From positions 4,449,327 to 4,513,326 of the forward strand of contig OX345646.1 of assembly GCA_947044365.1 (NCBI GenBank): a stretch of 64,000 nt of DNA, in the 5' to 3' direction. Below are positions 47,194 through 59,529 of the stretch, in pieces. Each line of letters begins with the position of its first letter. Positions within the stretch are counted from its first letter, which is position 1. The translations under genes were made by a program, and so were the position numbers. Under the pieces are notes generated by a model, which was not told the DNA's origin, did not search any database, and saw only the letters and a program-made list of their open reading frames with translations. This DNA comes from Petrosia ficiformis (lineage: Eukaryota; Porifera; Demospongiae; Haplosclerida; Petrosiidae).

Positions 47194-48612
47194 ATGGATA
47201 CTGAAAGACTGCTGGTTGACTGTGTTAAAACAATGGGATATACTAGTATTAAACGAGAACAGAAAGAAGTTATAATGCAAAGGATGTTTTTGTTGTACTC
47301 CCCACTGAGTTTGGTAAGCGTCTGTTCTACTGATGTTTGCCTAAGGTTTATACAGAAGAAAACATCTATAGTTGTTGTAGTATCACCCTTAATTGCATTA
47401 ATGAATGATCAAGTCGAAAGTTTTTTGGCAAAAGGAGTTAGTGCTGTACGAGTAGATAGTTGTGAAGATAATAAAAAGATTATTGATGGAGAATATCAAT
47501 TGGTATTCATAAGTCCAGAGGCTGTTTTGCTTAAACGAAAGTGGAGGAGAATGCTATGTCTGATATGTATCAACAGAATTTGGTTTGTTTAGCTATTGAT
47601 GAAGCTCATTGTGTTAAAAAATGGTATGTCTATAGTGTTTGTAAATGTTAAAAAAGTACATAACACAACTGCTTTAATAATAATATCCCCATGCATATAG
47701 AAGCACTGTGCTTCTGATTATTGAGTTCTTTATGGTAACATGATAATGCATCCTATGCTTTCAACATATTATGTATGCAAGATTAAAAGTATTCACTCAT
47801 TTATTGATTCTATAACAAATAGGGGCAAAGAATTTAGAGAAACATATTCACGTCTTTCAGAGCTTCGTAGTCTAATTCCCAGTAGTGTTAATGTAATGGC
47901 ACTCATTGCTACTGCTTCTGATACACTAATATCTGAGATTATTAAAGACACTGGCATGGTTAATCCTTACATTGAGGTTTGGAGTACAAACTATTGAAAG
48001 AATGGAAGAAGCATTTATGCCTCTCATTAAATTACTTAAAGAAGAAAGAACACAGTTTAAAAAAACAATAATATTTTGTCAACAGCAAGTACATTGTGGC
48101 CAGTTGTACCATTTATTTGAAAAAGAAATGGGACCTGCATTATCTGATCCAATTGAAACACCTTCATCTCTCCCTCAGTATAGATTAGTGAATGCTTTTT
48201 CAAAGAGTACAGAAGATTTTGTGAAGGAGACCATCCTACTTCAGGCTACCAATAAAACTTCAACACTGCATGTATTGATATGTACATCTGCTTTGGTATG
48301 GGCATTGATTGTGTTGGAGTGGAACGAATAATCCACTGGGGACCCCCTGAAGACATAGAGACATACATCCAACAAACTGGCAGGGGAGGTAGAGAGGGTG
48401 AAATATTGTATTACATAATACTTTTTGGAAAGGGCTTGAGAAGACATTGTGATAAACAAATGATGAAATATTGCCTTAATAACTTAGAATGCAGGCGAAA
48501 CATTTTATTTGAAGATTTCAAAAGCTATGTGAGTACAGGAACAAAATGTAACTGTTGTGATATATGTGCTGTTAGTTGCAAATGTATAGATTGTTTAAGC
48601 AGTATTAATTGA
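47194..48612 (+). pseudogene. RecQ-type DNA helicase, decayed
   Basis: Helicase motifs are readable across several frames. Motif I is LPTEFGKRL, where RecQ proteins have a GxGKS/T-type loop, so the ATP-binding lysine region is altered, and a TGA follows. Then come SPLIALMNDQ (motif Ia), FISPEA, AIDEAHCVKKW (DEAH box), an intron at about 47624-47822, ALIATAS (motif III), KTIIFCQQ (motif IV), FGMGIDCVGVERIIHWGPP (motif V) and QQTGRGGREG (motif VI), then a cysteine cluster CNCCDIC like the RecQ zinc module. Frameshifts lie near 47280, 47330, 47975 and 48290. It cannot be translated as one protein. Confidence 0.85.
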
Positions 48613-49640
48613 ACAAGTATTCACTGAAAGTAAATCTTGGTATCCAAGCTCACTTAAATAATTATTATTTGTTTCATAAAATTCATTCATATATTGAGGA
48701 TAAAAATACCTAAATTTCGTATTTCCTTTTTAACAGTAGATTAGTACGTAAGTGTGGTAGCTATGATCAAAAATATTCATACTTGCAAAGTATTATATCC
48801 CTACATGCATGAGCTCCTTCATATGTACATATTCACACTGTCCCTTACCTTATAAAGAATTAGGGGGTTAAGACTTTAAAGGGAAATTATGAATTTTGTG
48901 CATGGGGAAGTTCATACTATGCAGCTAGACGATATAGGTGTGTCTACCTTGAGCTATTGCAATCTTAGAGAAAGTTGTGATTTGAGAGCTTTTACAAAGC
49001 TTGAATAACATTTACCACTAATCAAAATGGAAAAGCAAATAGCTCTCAACAACACCCCTAATTGTAGTTGGAGGTAGATTACACAGCACATACAGTAAAC
49101 AATTGTATAAATCTCAAATAAGGTGGAACGGTTTATAAAACTGTAACTTAATTCTAAATCTGATTTGATAAGTAATCAATATAGCATATGGCATATAGAG
49201 TAAAATGTCGATAGACAGAAAACATAGAAGGCTTATATAGCCAGTAAACTGGAGACAATAAGACTGAACAGATACATACAACACACATGAAATGTTTCTA
49301 ACTTCACAGTGTACAGACTGATTAATTGAGATTGACAACTATTGTTTGATTTGCTACAAAAACTATAATTATATGTGACAAATTGGCAATGTCTAAAATG
49401 ACTTGTGATTAAATTTCAGTAATACATATATATAGTTTAGGTATTGGCTATCAGAAGATTTAATACTTGTCAAAATAAACTATAGCAGGCACTAATATAT
49501 GACATAATATCAGTGTGCATTGAAGCATTTTTCATTGTTATTAATTGCATTCATAATGAAACTGTATACTCTGGCATTGTACAGCATCACATGACTCATG
49601 AATACCACACACTCATCCATCCATATCTCCTCCACTCAAC
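48613..49640. other. Intergenic sequence upstream of the Kelch-type gene
   Basis: No gene is seen. It should hold the promoter and 5' leader of the gene beginning at 49641, but no TATA box or initiator can be singled out in this AT-rich stretch. Confidence 0.4.
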
Positions 49641-51326
49641 ATGAACTATATTCCCTCTCCAAGATACAGACATATTGCTGCTTCAGTTGGACACAATCTC
49701 TATGCATGGGGAGGATGGACTAAGGATATTCCAATTGATCCAACAACCAAGGAAGCTGTTCATATTAGTGCTGAAAAGAAGAAACACTTCTCATCAGTGG
49801 ATATCTTGAATGTGAAGACTGGAGAATGGAGAGAAGAAAGAACAAGAGGAGATCCTCATCCAGGAGTGGTAGGAGCTGCCTGTACAGTTATTGGTAGAAA
49901 GATCATAGTGTTTGGAGGCTATTGTGGACATGGTACTTGTTTCTATAACTGCATCACACAGCTTGATACAGATACACTAGAATGGAGTCAGATATCACCA
50001 AATGATGCTCCACAATCAGCTCGTAGAAAAGCACATTGTGGAGTGGTGCAGTTTAAAGTCTGTGGGGAAGATCATCTGTGTTTCGTTGGTGGAACTGGTC
50101 TCTTCAATGATCGAATGAAATATGAATCACATCAGTTTGTTGAAAGACCAAGATCTGCTAGTAGAACTAATGAGATTCATTGTTTTAACTTGTCAAAAGG
50201 TCAGTGACAATAATTAATATTATAGAAACCAATTCACAATATATGACTTATACATGTGTCTCCAAGATGTAGATTGAATGGAAAATTAATGAATGTAGTT
50301 CATAGATAGATATGGTTTGCATATGTATGAACTGATGAATGAATTGACTAATGGATATATTGAAAGACTACAATAAAGTGTAATTATGTATAATCACAAT
50401 TACTCATTGAGTATTTTTATTACAGGTGAATGGTATATGCCAGAAGTTACGGGTACACTCCCTCCACCATGTGCTTATCACTCTCTCATTAATATTCCTG
50501 GTGACAAGGCTATGCTTACTGGAGGATTTAGCAAAAATGGACGAATGAGTGACCTCTATGAACTGACTCTACCAACATTGGACAGAACTTGTGTGAGTAT
50601 AAAATTATATAGATCTTTGCATTTTGGTTCTGTCTATATCACTAAATTGTAAAGGTTGATTTAAAATTGGCTCAGTAGCAGTTTATCTTGTGTGATCATG
50701 CACAAAGTTTAATAATATTCATTGCATAATTTGAACTGCATTAGTATTCATGTATCGTTACGGTCCACCTACATGTTATGATATATATATATATAATTAT
50801 ATATATAATATATAATTGTAATATAGTGGAAGTAAAAGACGTAGTCTGCTTAACTTTTAAAGGTTAATTTAATGTTGCTTCAGTAGCATGATATATATAT
50901 GTATATACCATAGCTAACAGCCACATCAAAGTTACCGACAGGTGTTATATACGCGATATACACCCAACCACAGGTGGATATGAAACCACAGGGCTGATAT
51001 AAGACCTATAATGATATTCATAATAGATTGCATCTTTCTGAGCATGCGCAATCAAGTTGTAAATTGAAAAAAGATGGAGACAAATGGAAAAAGGATCGTA
51101 GAGCCATAGATATCAGGTAACATTGATGTTCATGTTGGGTATAGAATATATTATATATAGCATAGTTTTCGCCTCGGGCTGCTATCTTGGGGTTCAGGTC
51201 TGATATTGCTGATACACACCTCGAAGCCATGTTATATATATTACCTGTGGTTTCATATCCACCTGTGGTTGGGTGTATATCTCGTATATAACACCTGTCG
51301 GTAACTTTGATGTGAGTGTTAGCTAT

Positions 51327-51367
<41 letters not shown>

Positions 51368-53865
51368 TATGATTAAAAAACTGCCTTTTGCTTGTTAAAT
51401 GATCTACATAGCTTGTATTAAAATAGGAACTGCTGAAATTACATTCATATAAGTATTACTTTTATTGTAGGTAAACTGTAATGATACATGAATACTACTA
51501 CTAGGCAGCTAAAGTTTCCCAAATTATGCAGTGAATATAATATTATATTATTAATATCCATGCAGTTCATCTTCTGTGGTCATGCAATGTAAAAATGAAT
51601 TTGTTATATTAATAGACCCGTTGTTGCCTCAGTTGCACTTACATTTATAATATATACTTAGAAACATGAAATGCAAAGTTAATTAAAATTTTGTCTGTTA
51701 ATAATATTTATAATGATAAATTGTAATGTTATGATAGATGCACATACCAGAATACACCTTACTACCATATAAAGAGGCTGTTATTGATAACTTCAAAATG
51801 AGATAGTATGCACAGGAAGGAACAATTTGTTACAAATTATTAGTTATAGTAACATTTGTTATCACTACATTGACTAGTCATGCAATCATGAATGTACATG
51901 TACATACTAATATACACCCTACTACCACATGTAGAATGTACAATCATGACTGTGCTCATAACGTTCTTTTTTATTGTATATATAACTACATTATAACCAG
52001 ACAAAAAGTTAATTATCCTTGGATTTCATGTTTCTAGCAATATATTGGAAATCTGTCTGTCTGTTAAAATAACAAAATTAATTTTTATAGTGTGGATAGT
52101 AATAATATATATTCACTGCATAATTTGAGAAACTTTAGCTGACTAGTAGTAGTATTCATGTATCATTACAGTTTACCTACAAGGAAAGTAATACTGATAT
52201 GAATGTAATTTCAGCAGATCCTATTTCAATACAAGCTATGTAGATCATTTAACTAGCAAAAGGCAGCTTAGAAATATATATACTTATATAAAGAATAATA
52301 AAAACAGTTTCATAAAAATGAAAGAAAATGTAGTGATATCAAAACCAAAAAAGCACAGGAACAAGATTGGGATGGTACCTTAGCAGCAAAATTAAAATAA
52401 CCACTTCCATAAAACCCTACATAAGTATACTTTCTTTTTTATACTACTTATATAGGGTTATATGGAAGTGGTTTCCTTGGATGTGATATAGCATGTAAGG
52501 GCTATATCACATCCGAGAACATAAAACAAGGGTCCTATATTCAGTATAATCATAGGACTTATTAGCATACTATATACAATATATTGTATGATGGTGACCT
52601 CTCCTGCATAGTGTGCACATGGAAGGTCTATATATAAAGGGATGATGTCACCATCATACTATATATATGTATAGTATGATGGTGACATCATGCCTCTTGC
52701 TTGTTAAATGATCTACATAGCTTGTATGGAAATGAGAACTGCTGAAATTACAATCATATCAGTATTACTTTTATTGATTACATAATTATAATTATAACAG
52801 TGGGAGTAATAGATGGTTCTGTGAATGATTTCACAAACATAATTATATACATAAAACTTATATACATGTATATTTGTATAATTAAAGTCATTTAACTATT
52901 ATTATGATATTATATTTGATTTCAGAAATGGGAGCGAATTCATCATAATGATGTGAATCTGCCATGGCCAGCACAAAGAAGTGGTCACTCATGTTCAATA
53001 TTAAGTGATTCTCTAGCATTGTTAATTGGTGGTGAAGATCATATTAGTCATGCACTAGATGAAATGTGGCTACTGAAGTCAACAAAAATAACATGGAAAC
53101 TGGTATATTAATGACTATTGTTGTGCAATGAGACTTTAGGGCTCCTCGTAGATACATGTATTGTACAAAAAGGCTGAATTGACTTATGTCATGTATTTTA
53201 ATTACTTTACAATGTGATTGACAATCTCAGAAAAGGTTTAGATAAGCTATGGTTATCATAACACATCATTACATGTGCAGTCGTATGCAAATAACAAATG
53301 ATGTAGCAGATATTGTACAAAAACTGAAAAATTAACTATCATTGTGCAATGTGTATAGCTAGTATAATAACAAGACAAATTTGTACTGAGAGTCCTCACT
53401 GATGTTATTATATATAATTAGAATCCATTAACCATAGATATTAATTTAAATGCGAGGCGAATTTTGTTCAAATATTTGTATGTAGGTGTGGCTTATTGGA
53501 TAATGTAATTAAATTAGCTTCATCACTAAATAATTATAATATACCACAAACAAATCATGTATCATTTCTGTTCAATAATTATATTCCAAACAATTATAAT
53601 TATAGCTATGTACATTGTATGTTTTCTGATTCCTAGTGGTGTACATGTTTAGCTAGCTTAATGATCACAATGAAGGGCTCAGATTAACTACAAATCAACT
53701 AGCTACTGGAAATTGTCCATAGTGGTTAAAAATGCATAAAATTGGATATACAGTGTATAACCCACTACCTGATGTTTTTGATTTCTTTCATTCGCTCCCG
53801 AAACACATTTTGCGAACGTTTTCAAGTTAATCTGGGTATATTACTGTTTTGCGGTTAGATCACTA

Positions 53866-53908
<43 letters not shown>

Positions 53909-56900
53909 GAGCCTTTCAGTTAATGCCATTATTTTGAGTCAAACTATTATAGCTCAACATTCAAAAGGAATACTAGTATATAAATATACTCTCACTACAG
54001 ATGTCATTATCTGAGGGAGTAGCAAAGAGACGTGGTCACACAGCAACAGTGTTAAAGCTAAGTGACACACGTGTCATTGTAGTTTTAGTTGGTGGCGTGA
54101 GTGAATGGATACCTACTCATAAATGCTGGGAACAGACTATAAGACCTGATACTCAGATATTAGAACTGGCTCTAGGTAATAACCTATTTAGTATATGCAC
54201 ACATTTGTTTAATATTACAATTCATTAAGTACTTGTTGAATGCGATCATTGTCTTAATCAGATTTTCAAGACCATTGTAATCCAGAAGTCAAATTTAGTT
54301 TCTACATGCATCTTGATGGTTATAAAGAATTGATGCAGCAAAGGTCTGTAAAAGAACAACTTGAAATACAGGTTGAGGAACTAAAGAAAGTGAATGAAGA
54401 CTCTGAAAGGAAGTTATCAGAGTCAGAGGCTTTACTAAGAGACAGAAAACAAGGTATACTATTATAAATATATTTTGTAGTTTTCGTACACACTAATTTT
54501 AAAATCATAGGTGTCAAATTATGAATTAGATGCACATTTTTCCTTCTGTTGTTACTAGTCCTATCTTATATGATGCAGTGTGGACTATATTTATGTTAAT
54601 AATAAATTCGTGTTCCTTAGTTTAACATTCATACCAATGGTTATCGCACACATGTATACATTCTCAGGGAAATTTAGTAGTAAACAGAGTGACAAAGAAC
54701 TAGCAAGACAAAGAGCTGAAATTGAAGACCTTCAGAAGAAACTAGATGCGCGATTACAAAATATACAACAAACTAAACTCCCTAACAGTGAAGGTATTAT
54801 ATCATGCTTTTACTTAGTCTCGCATAGCCAGACCCAACCTATACTGCGAAGGAATGATCTGGTCAACCCATTATACTGGTGTTCGTCAGGGGTTTAGCCA
54901 GATTTTTGGCAATTTTAATGGGTGAAAAACTGTTTATAATTAAAGTAAGCATATTCATAACTATACTTTCCAGTAAACTAGTTGTATGAATATCATTACT
55001 AGGTTACTACTGTTATGAATTCAAGTACTAGTTTGCTAGGTAGTTGATGCTCTTGATGAATGCTATTTAATCAGACCCTTCCCTTGTAGTAGTCTGGCTA
55101 CGCGAGGCTAACTTTATTATAATTATGTAATGTATCTAACATGTATATTTCTTGAAAGAACAGTATACATACACTAATAGAGTTGAAAAGGAAATAACAC
55201 ACACACTAACTTGAGACATGTTCGAAAAATTTATGCATTATGCACCATGCAATAATAATTATAATAAATGTGTAATATTAATTGTATTATTCTTTTCAGC
55301 TACTATTATCAGTAACCAGGATATTAATATTCTGAGTAAGCTTACAAAACCTGAGCGGAGGAATGGAAAACTCCACTGGAGAAACCATGGATTAACCATC
55401 TTCAATCTGAAAGATTCTTATACGGGTTTCTCCGTTACGACAGTCTGGTCTAGTCAGTTTGAGTTTCCGGAGGATACACAACTCTTCAGCCATATATACT
55501 GGATTCAAAGTGAAGGAGAACCAGCCAAACCAGTAGAAGTTGAAATGCAGCATTGTGCAGTACTGTTAAATAAGGAACAGTGCTCTAATATGTGTTTTGG
55601 TGTCTGCAATGATCCTGAAAATGGTCCCCCCTATACATTTAAAATACAAGAAGGTCATTTTGCTCCTGATTCCAACTACGGAAAGGTCGAGATAAAATTT
55701 TCAAGAAGGCTGATTGCCATTTTTGTTAGATTCATTAGTCGATTTCTACCAGAAAATCATCAAAATGTCATCATCAATGGTATTGGGAAGAAATATTTCA
55801 CAAAATGGTACTTGCAGAATTCCACTCCTTCAAAAGGGCGTGCTCACTTTGTGATCTGTCAAAATTTGGATGGATGCATTGAGGTTTGTTATTTATTTGT
55901 GATGAATTTTTGCACACAGGAGGTCACCATAGTAAATACATGTATAATGTTTACCACAAGCAAAACTACTATTAATATTGCTAATGTTAATAGTTATCAT
56001 AATTATAACTATACATAATACAATGTAAGGACACGCATGTATCTAGCACTTGTATAGTTTTATCCATTTTCCCTATTTCAAGAATGCTGATGAATATTAC
56101 ACAACAATGCACTCAATGAGATCTGGACCACAATCTATTATACATGCTAAACCTTTTGAAGAAAAAATTCAACTTGTATTGCAAGGAGACGGAAATGGTG
56201 GAGTACCTATTGAAGATGAGACTGAGCATGATGGTTGGAAAATAACTCCAACAGTTGTACCAGTCGAGGTATGCATGCATAAATAAGTAAATTATTATAA
56301 TAAGATTATTGTGTGGCAGGCAGAATCAGCAAGGTGGTAGAGAAGCTAATAGTCAATTTTACTTGGTCACCATCCAATCAAATTTTAAATTGATTAATTA
56401 ATAATAGTACTTATAAAATGAGCTAATTAGATTGATAATCATCTCAACATATTAGTGTACATATTAGTTTACTGTAATTTGGATAGGCATGTTGTAGAAG
56501 TGGAAACTTCATGTATGAGAAGTAAACTTGTGTGTTAAGTGTTCAGTATGATGTATCATTATCTCATATTTATATCAGGTTAAACTCAATGATGTGGACG
56601 AATGTTCAAAACATGAAAAGTACTACTGTTTGCAAATTCATACTGAAAAGACAAACATACATGCAAACCTACCACCACTAAAAATTACATTGCAAGGCGT
56701 TGAAGACACCAAAACATACTTCTTAAAACATGATGAAGTATTTGATGAATCAGGTATATAAAAATAATTTTGAAGTATTTCTGAGTAGAAACATGGTATT
56801 GACATTATGAATGTTCATTAACTAAAAACAAAACATGTATTATGATATATTTATTTATTCAGAAAAACACATTGCTGCTTACAGTTCAAGAAAGACAGCT

Positions 56901-57398
56901 CTGTATCAGAAAATATGGAACCAAACATTCTTTATTTCAGCTGTGATCTTTGGTTTAATAGCCGTGTTTCTTTTTTTATTATTTAGTTCTCCTGACCAAT
57001 TGCATACTAGTGAGTGAACTCTCAAATTTGATTTTGTTTTTACAATTATACAATAATTATTTCCACCTGCAGGCATACATTGGACGTTACATGCTGATTT
57101 CACAGAAAATGAGCTATTGACTGACCATTCTATTAGATCAATAACCAAGCCATTCCAACTGTGTATCTGTTTGAAAAGAATTACTTTTAGTGAGTGCAAG
57201 CAAATCGAAAGAGAGCATAAAAATGACATAAATAGACAAGCAATTGAGGTTGTGTCAAAATGGTATCGTTCACATTACTTAAATTGGGAGGAAGTTGTGA
57301 TTGCTTTGTATTGTAGTGATCATATAAAAGAAGCTAAAGAGCTTGCAAAAAGAAAGAATGTGGATACAACTCTACTCGATGATGGACCTATTATGTGA
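49641..57398 (+). CDS. Kelch/coiled-coil/ZU5-like/TM/Death-like protein (complete copy)
   Basis: Eleven exons with GT..AG borders and consistent phases: 49641-50199, 50426-50592, 52926-53102, 54001-54175, 54262-54453, 54668-54793, 55300-55883, 56083-56268, 56579-56753, 56863-57009, 57073-57398; 2814 nt, 937 residues. Residues 1-360 form Kelch blades (RYRHIAASVGHNLYAWGGW; IIVFGGYCGHG; AMLTGGFSKNGRMSDLYEL; LALLIGGEDHI; VIVVLVGGV). Residues about 370-465 are a coiled coil (QVEELKKVNEDSERKL). Residues about 475-660 are ZU5-like (LHWRNHGLTIFNL; VWSSQFEFPEDTQLFSHIYW; VEMQHCAVL). Residues 802-821 are a membrane helix (FFISAVIFGLIAVFLFLLF), and about 835-925 a Death-like domain (NRQAIEVVSKWYRSHYLNWE). 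No signal peptide is seen. ZU5 plus Death recalls UNC5 and PIDD; the Kelch combination is unusual. Ligand and pathway are unknown. Further 5' exons cannot be excluded. Confidence 0.9.
50907..51329. mobile_element. Foldback/MITE with about 90-base arms in intron 2
   Basis: The left arm ACCATAGCTAACAGCCACAT ... GGTGGATATGAAACCACAGG is repeated inverted at 51235-51329 (ACCTGTGGTTTCATATCCAC ... GTTAGCTATGGT). TATA lies outside both ends. The centre contains GAGCATGCGCAATC. No coding sequence. Confidence 0.8.
51370..52250. repeat. Inverted repeat pair in intron 2
   Basis: GCCTTTTGCTTGTTAAATGA and the next about 90 bases (51378-51480) are repeated inverted at 52155-52255 (ending CATTTAACTAGCAAAAGGC) and again in direct orientation at 52695-52785 (CTTGCTTGTTAAATGATCTA). 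They are probably the ends of one element plus a partial second copy. Confidence 0.7.
52293..52550. mobile_element. Decayed foldback element with secondary hairpin
   Basis: It is related to 39918-40221 (AATAATAAAAACAGTTTCAT; ACCACTTCCATAAAACCCTA with the inverted arm TAGGGTTATATGGAAGTGGT). The right arm is interrupted by a small hairpin, GGATGTGATATAGC and its complement, at about 52478-52516. Confidence 0.65.
52642..52691. repeat. 50-base near-palindrome
   Basis: ATGATGTCACCATCATACTA is followed by an AT-rich centre and TAGTATGATGGTGACATCAT. Each arm includes TGATGTCA, a CRE-like sequence, but it may be only a repeat end. Part of it is also present at about 52588-52595 (GATGGTGACC). Confidence 0.7.
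53868..53906. repeat. (TA)n microsatellite in intron 3
   Basis: Nearly pure TA repeat that is absent from the matching position of the sister copy (about 26090), so it arose or expanded after the duplication. Confidence 0.85.
54816..55108. mobile_element. MITE with GTCTCGC-TAGCCAGACCC ends in intron 6
   Basis: The left end reads AGTCTCGCATAGCCAGACCC and the right end AGTCTGGCTACGCGAGGCT is its inverted copy. It sits at the same intron position as 27608-27918 in the sister gene. Confidence 0.75.
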
Positions 57399-57694
57399 AT
57401 ATCTAAACACTTTGATATTATTTTCAGAATGTGTGTATATTGTTTAGGCATGTTGTAGAAGTGGGACATTATCTTCCCACTCTTATAATTATATATAATC
57501 TTAATCTGTGTTACTAGACGTTTGTTGATTTTGTTGCTGGGTAGTGTAATGTTAATCCATCACTCGATATGGAGTATCACATTTTATGTAGAATGGTATA
57601 ATAAAATTATGCTCAAAATAATTGTGATACCTAATTATACATATATTTTTGTTTCCAGGATAATATTAATTTCTGTTTACTGTTTCTATTCTTA
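57399..57694. other. 3' flank of the Kelch-type gene
   Basis: It aligns with 30226-30544 and is probably 3' UTR. No separate gene is seen. Confidence 0.45.
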
Positions 57695-58115
57695 TTGTTT
57701 GTCACTTGGGTCACGTTCCAATTGCAATCAAATTTAATAGGAACAGTAATAAATCAGTTGATGTCTGGTAAGATAACACCAGATGTTTGGTTCAATCATG
57801 GTGTCACTCCTTTCATGATTTTATCATCTTGTGGACATACTGATCTAATAGAGGCTTTTATTAAATCTGGTGCTAATGTTAACAAGACAGATGGGTTTGG
57901 AGATACTGCATTTGATTAAGCCCAGCAAAGGAAACACAAGTTCTTTTATTACAGCATCGTGGTTAGCATGGCACTGAGTGAGATATGACAGTTAGATCTA
58001 TAGAAAGAAGAATCTTTGCTTAAAACTGTAGATGAAGCCTTAGTTGAAAAAGATTTTTCTAATCTACAGTCACCTTATAGTTCAAGAAGGCTACAAAATA
58101 TTTCATCGATTAATG
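57695..58115 (+). pseudogene. Death-ankyrin C-terminal fragment
   Basis: Open from 57695 to 57919 with ankyrin sequence (GVTPFMILSSCGHTDLIEAF, SGANVNKTDGFGDTAFD), then a stop, then tail pieces in other frames to about 58115. It is the counterpart of 30545-31038 in the duplicated block. Confidence 0.85.
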
Positions 58116-58139
58116 TTACTAAGTAGCTACTAGTACCAT

Positions 58140-58620
58140 TAGAACTTGTCTGCATGCTTTTTGATAGCTAATCCTATAGCTATGTTTTTTTTCCATTTTT
58201 GGGAGAAAACATTTTTTTAGTATACTTGTATATATCATAATAATTATAAGTATTATAGATCTACATCCTCTATACAAATGAATTACGCAGAGTAAACATA
58301 TAGTATGTCAAAATCAAAATCGTGTTTGAATTATGATAGATATCACTTTCAAGGTGTGGTTCAAGTGTTTAATTATATTCACAGTAGAGTATTCAACTCC
58401 ACAAGCAAGAAAATAGACTATAAAAGGTGAATATACCGTATAATAGTTTAACACTTCAATGTTAAAAACAATTGCAAGGATGCATATGGCTCCACCCTTT
58501 ATAGGGTGGTACATCTAGCAAGCAGAAATGATGTGTGCATAGCATGGTTAAGGTTTTTCATGTCCAAGCCCACTTTTGGCTACCCCACGCCAATTTTGAT
58601 CCTTAACAGACTAGTTACAA
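58140..58620. repeat. Distal part of the segmental duplication (right copy)
   Basis: It matches 32920-33360 (ATTATAGATCTACATCCTCT; GCTCCACCCTTTATAGGGTG). In this copy the roughly 2 kb with the TTAA elements present at 30925-32920 is absent. No gene is seen. Confidence 0.65.
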
Positions 58621-58798
58621 TAATACAATGTCATGATAATTATTATGGCCATCCCTATAACTGCTTTCCACGGGGTTTAATGTATATATATATATATATT
58701 TATTTATTTTTTTTTTTTTTTCAATGGCCTGTAGGGCCATCCCTATGATTGCTTTCCCACGGGTTCGAACTATATATATATATATATATTTTTTTTTT

Positions 58799-59490
58799 CT
58801 TGTGTCCACTTCGCGAGTTTGCGTTGTATACGTAGTTAAGGAAGTTACGTCATTCTCGGGGCTCGGTCAATTAATGGGCGTGGCGCGCAATAGAATGCGC
58901 ACTCGAACTCAGCAGAAAGAAAGCTGCTTGTAGCTTACATAGAATTAGAAACTGGAACTACTAGCTAACTATTCTACCTGAAATATATTTCTGAAGTTCT
59001 ACAAGATTCTTTAAAAGGTAAAGAGAGTAGATAATCAAAATAATAACTATAACAGACTGTTGTGTTTCAGGCATGATAAAGTGAGCCATGATTACTGAGT
59101 GCCGGACACCATAAAGCAGTCATAGGGATACTTTTTTCTCTATTTACACTTGTTTTTCTTGTGTCCACTTGCGCGAGTATGCGTTGTATACGTAGTTAAG
59201 GAAGTCATTCCCGGAGGCTCGGTCAATTAATGGGTATGGCGCGTAAAAGAACGCGCGCTCGAGAGAGCAGAAAGAGTTTACGTAGAAACTGGAACTAATA
59301 GCTAGCTATTCTGCCTGAAATATATTCCTGAAGTTCTACATGGTCTTTTGAAAGGTCAGGAGAGTAGATAATCAAAATAATAACTATAATAAGCTGTTGT
59401 CTTTCATGCTTGATAAAATCAGTCATGAATACTGAATGCTGTACACCACAAAGCAGTCATAGGGATACTTTTATCTTCACTTAAATTTGT
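58799..59490 (+). repeat. Tandem duplication, about 359-bp unit, CpG-rich starts
   Basis: Unit 1 starts CTTGTGTCCACTTCGCGAGT at 58799 and unit 2 CTTGTGTCCACTTGCGCGAG at 59158. Both contain CGTTGTATACGTAGTTAAGG, GGCTCGGTCAATTAATGGG, and CpG-rich GGCGTGGCGCGCAATAGAAT or its variant, and end AAAGCAGTCATAGGGATACT. The block splits the otherwise continuous match between 33370-33480 and 59530-59645, so it is an insertion. No coding frame is recognised. Confidence 0.8.
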
Positions 59491-59529
59491 AAAGCAATCA
59501 TAGGGATGTTTTTTTTCTCTATATACACT

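Noticed and set aside
56906..57229. Minus-strand open frame over the TM and Death-like exons (also at 29733-29930)
   Set aside because: It is antisense to well-supported exons and is explained by their base composition.
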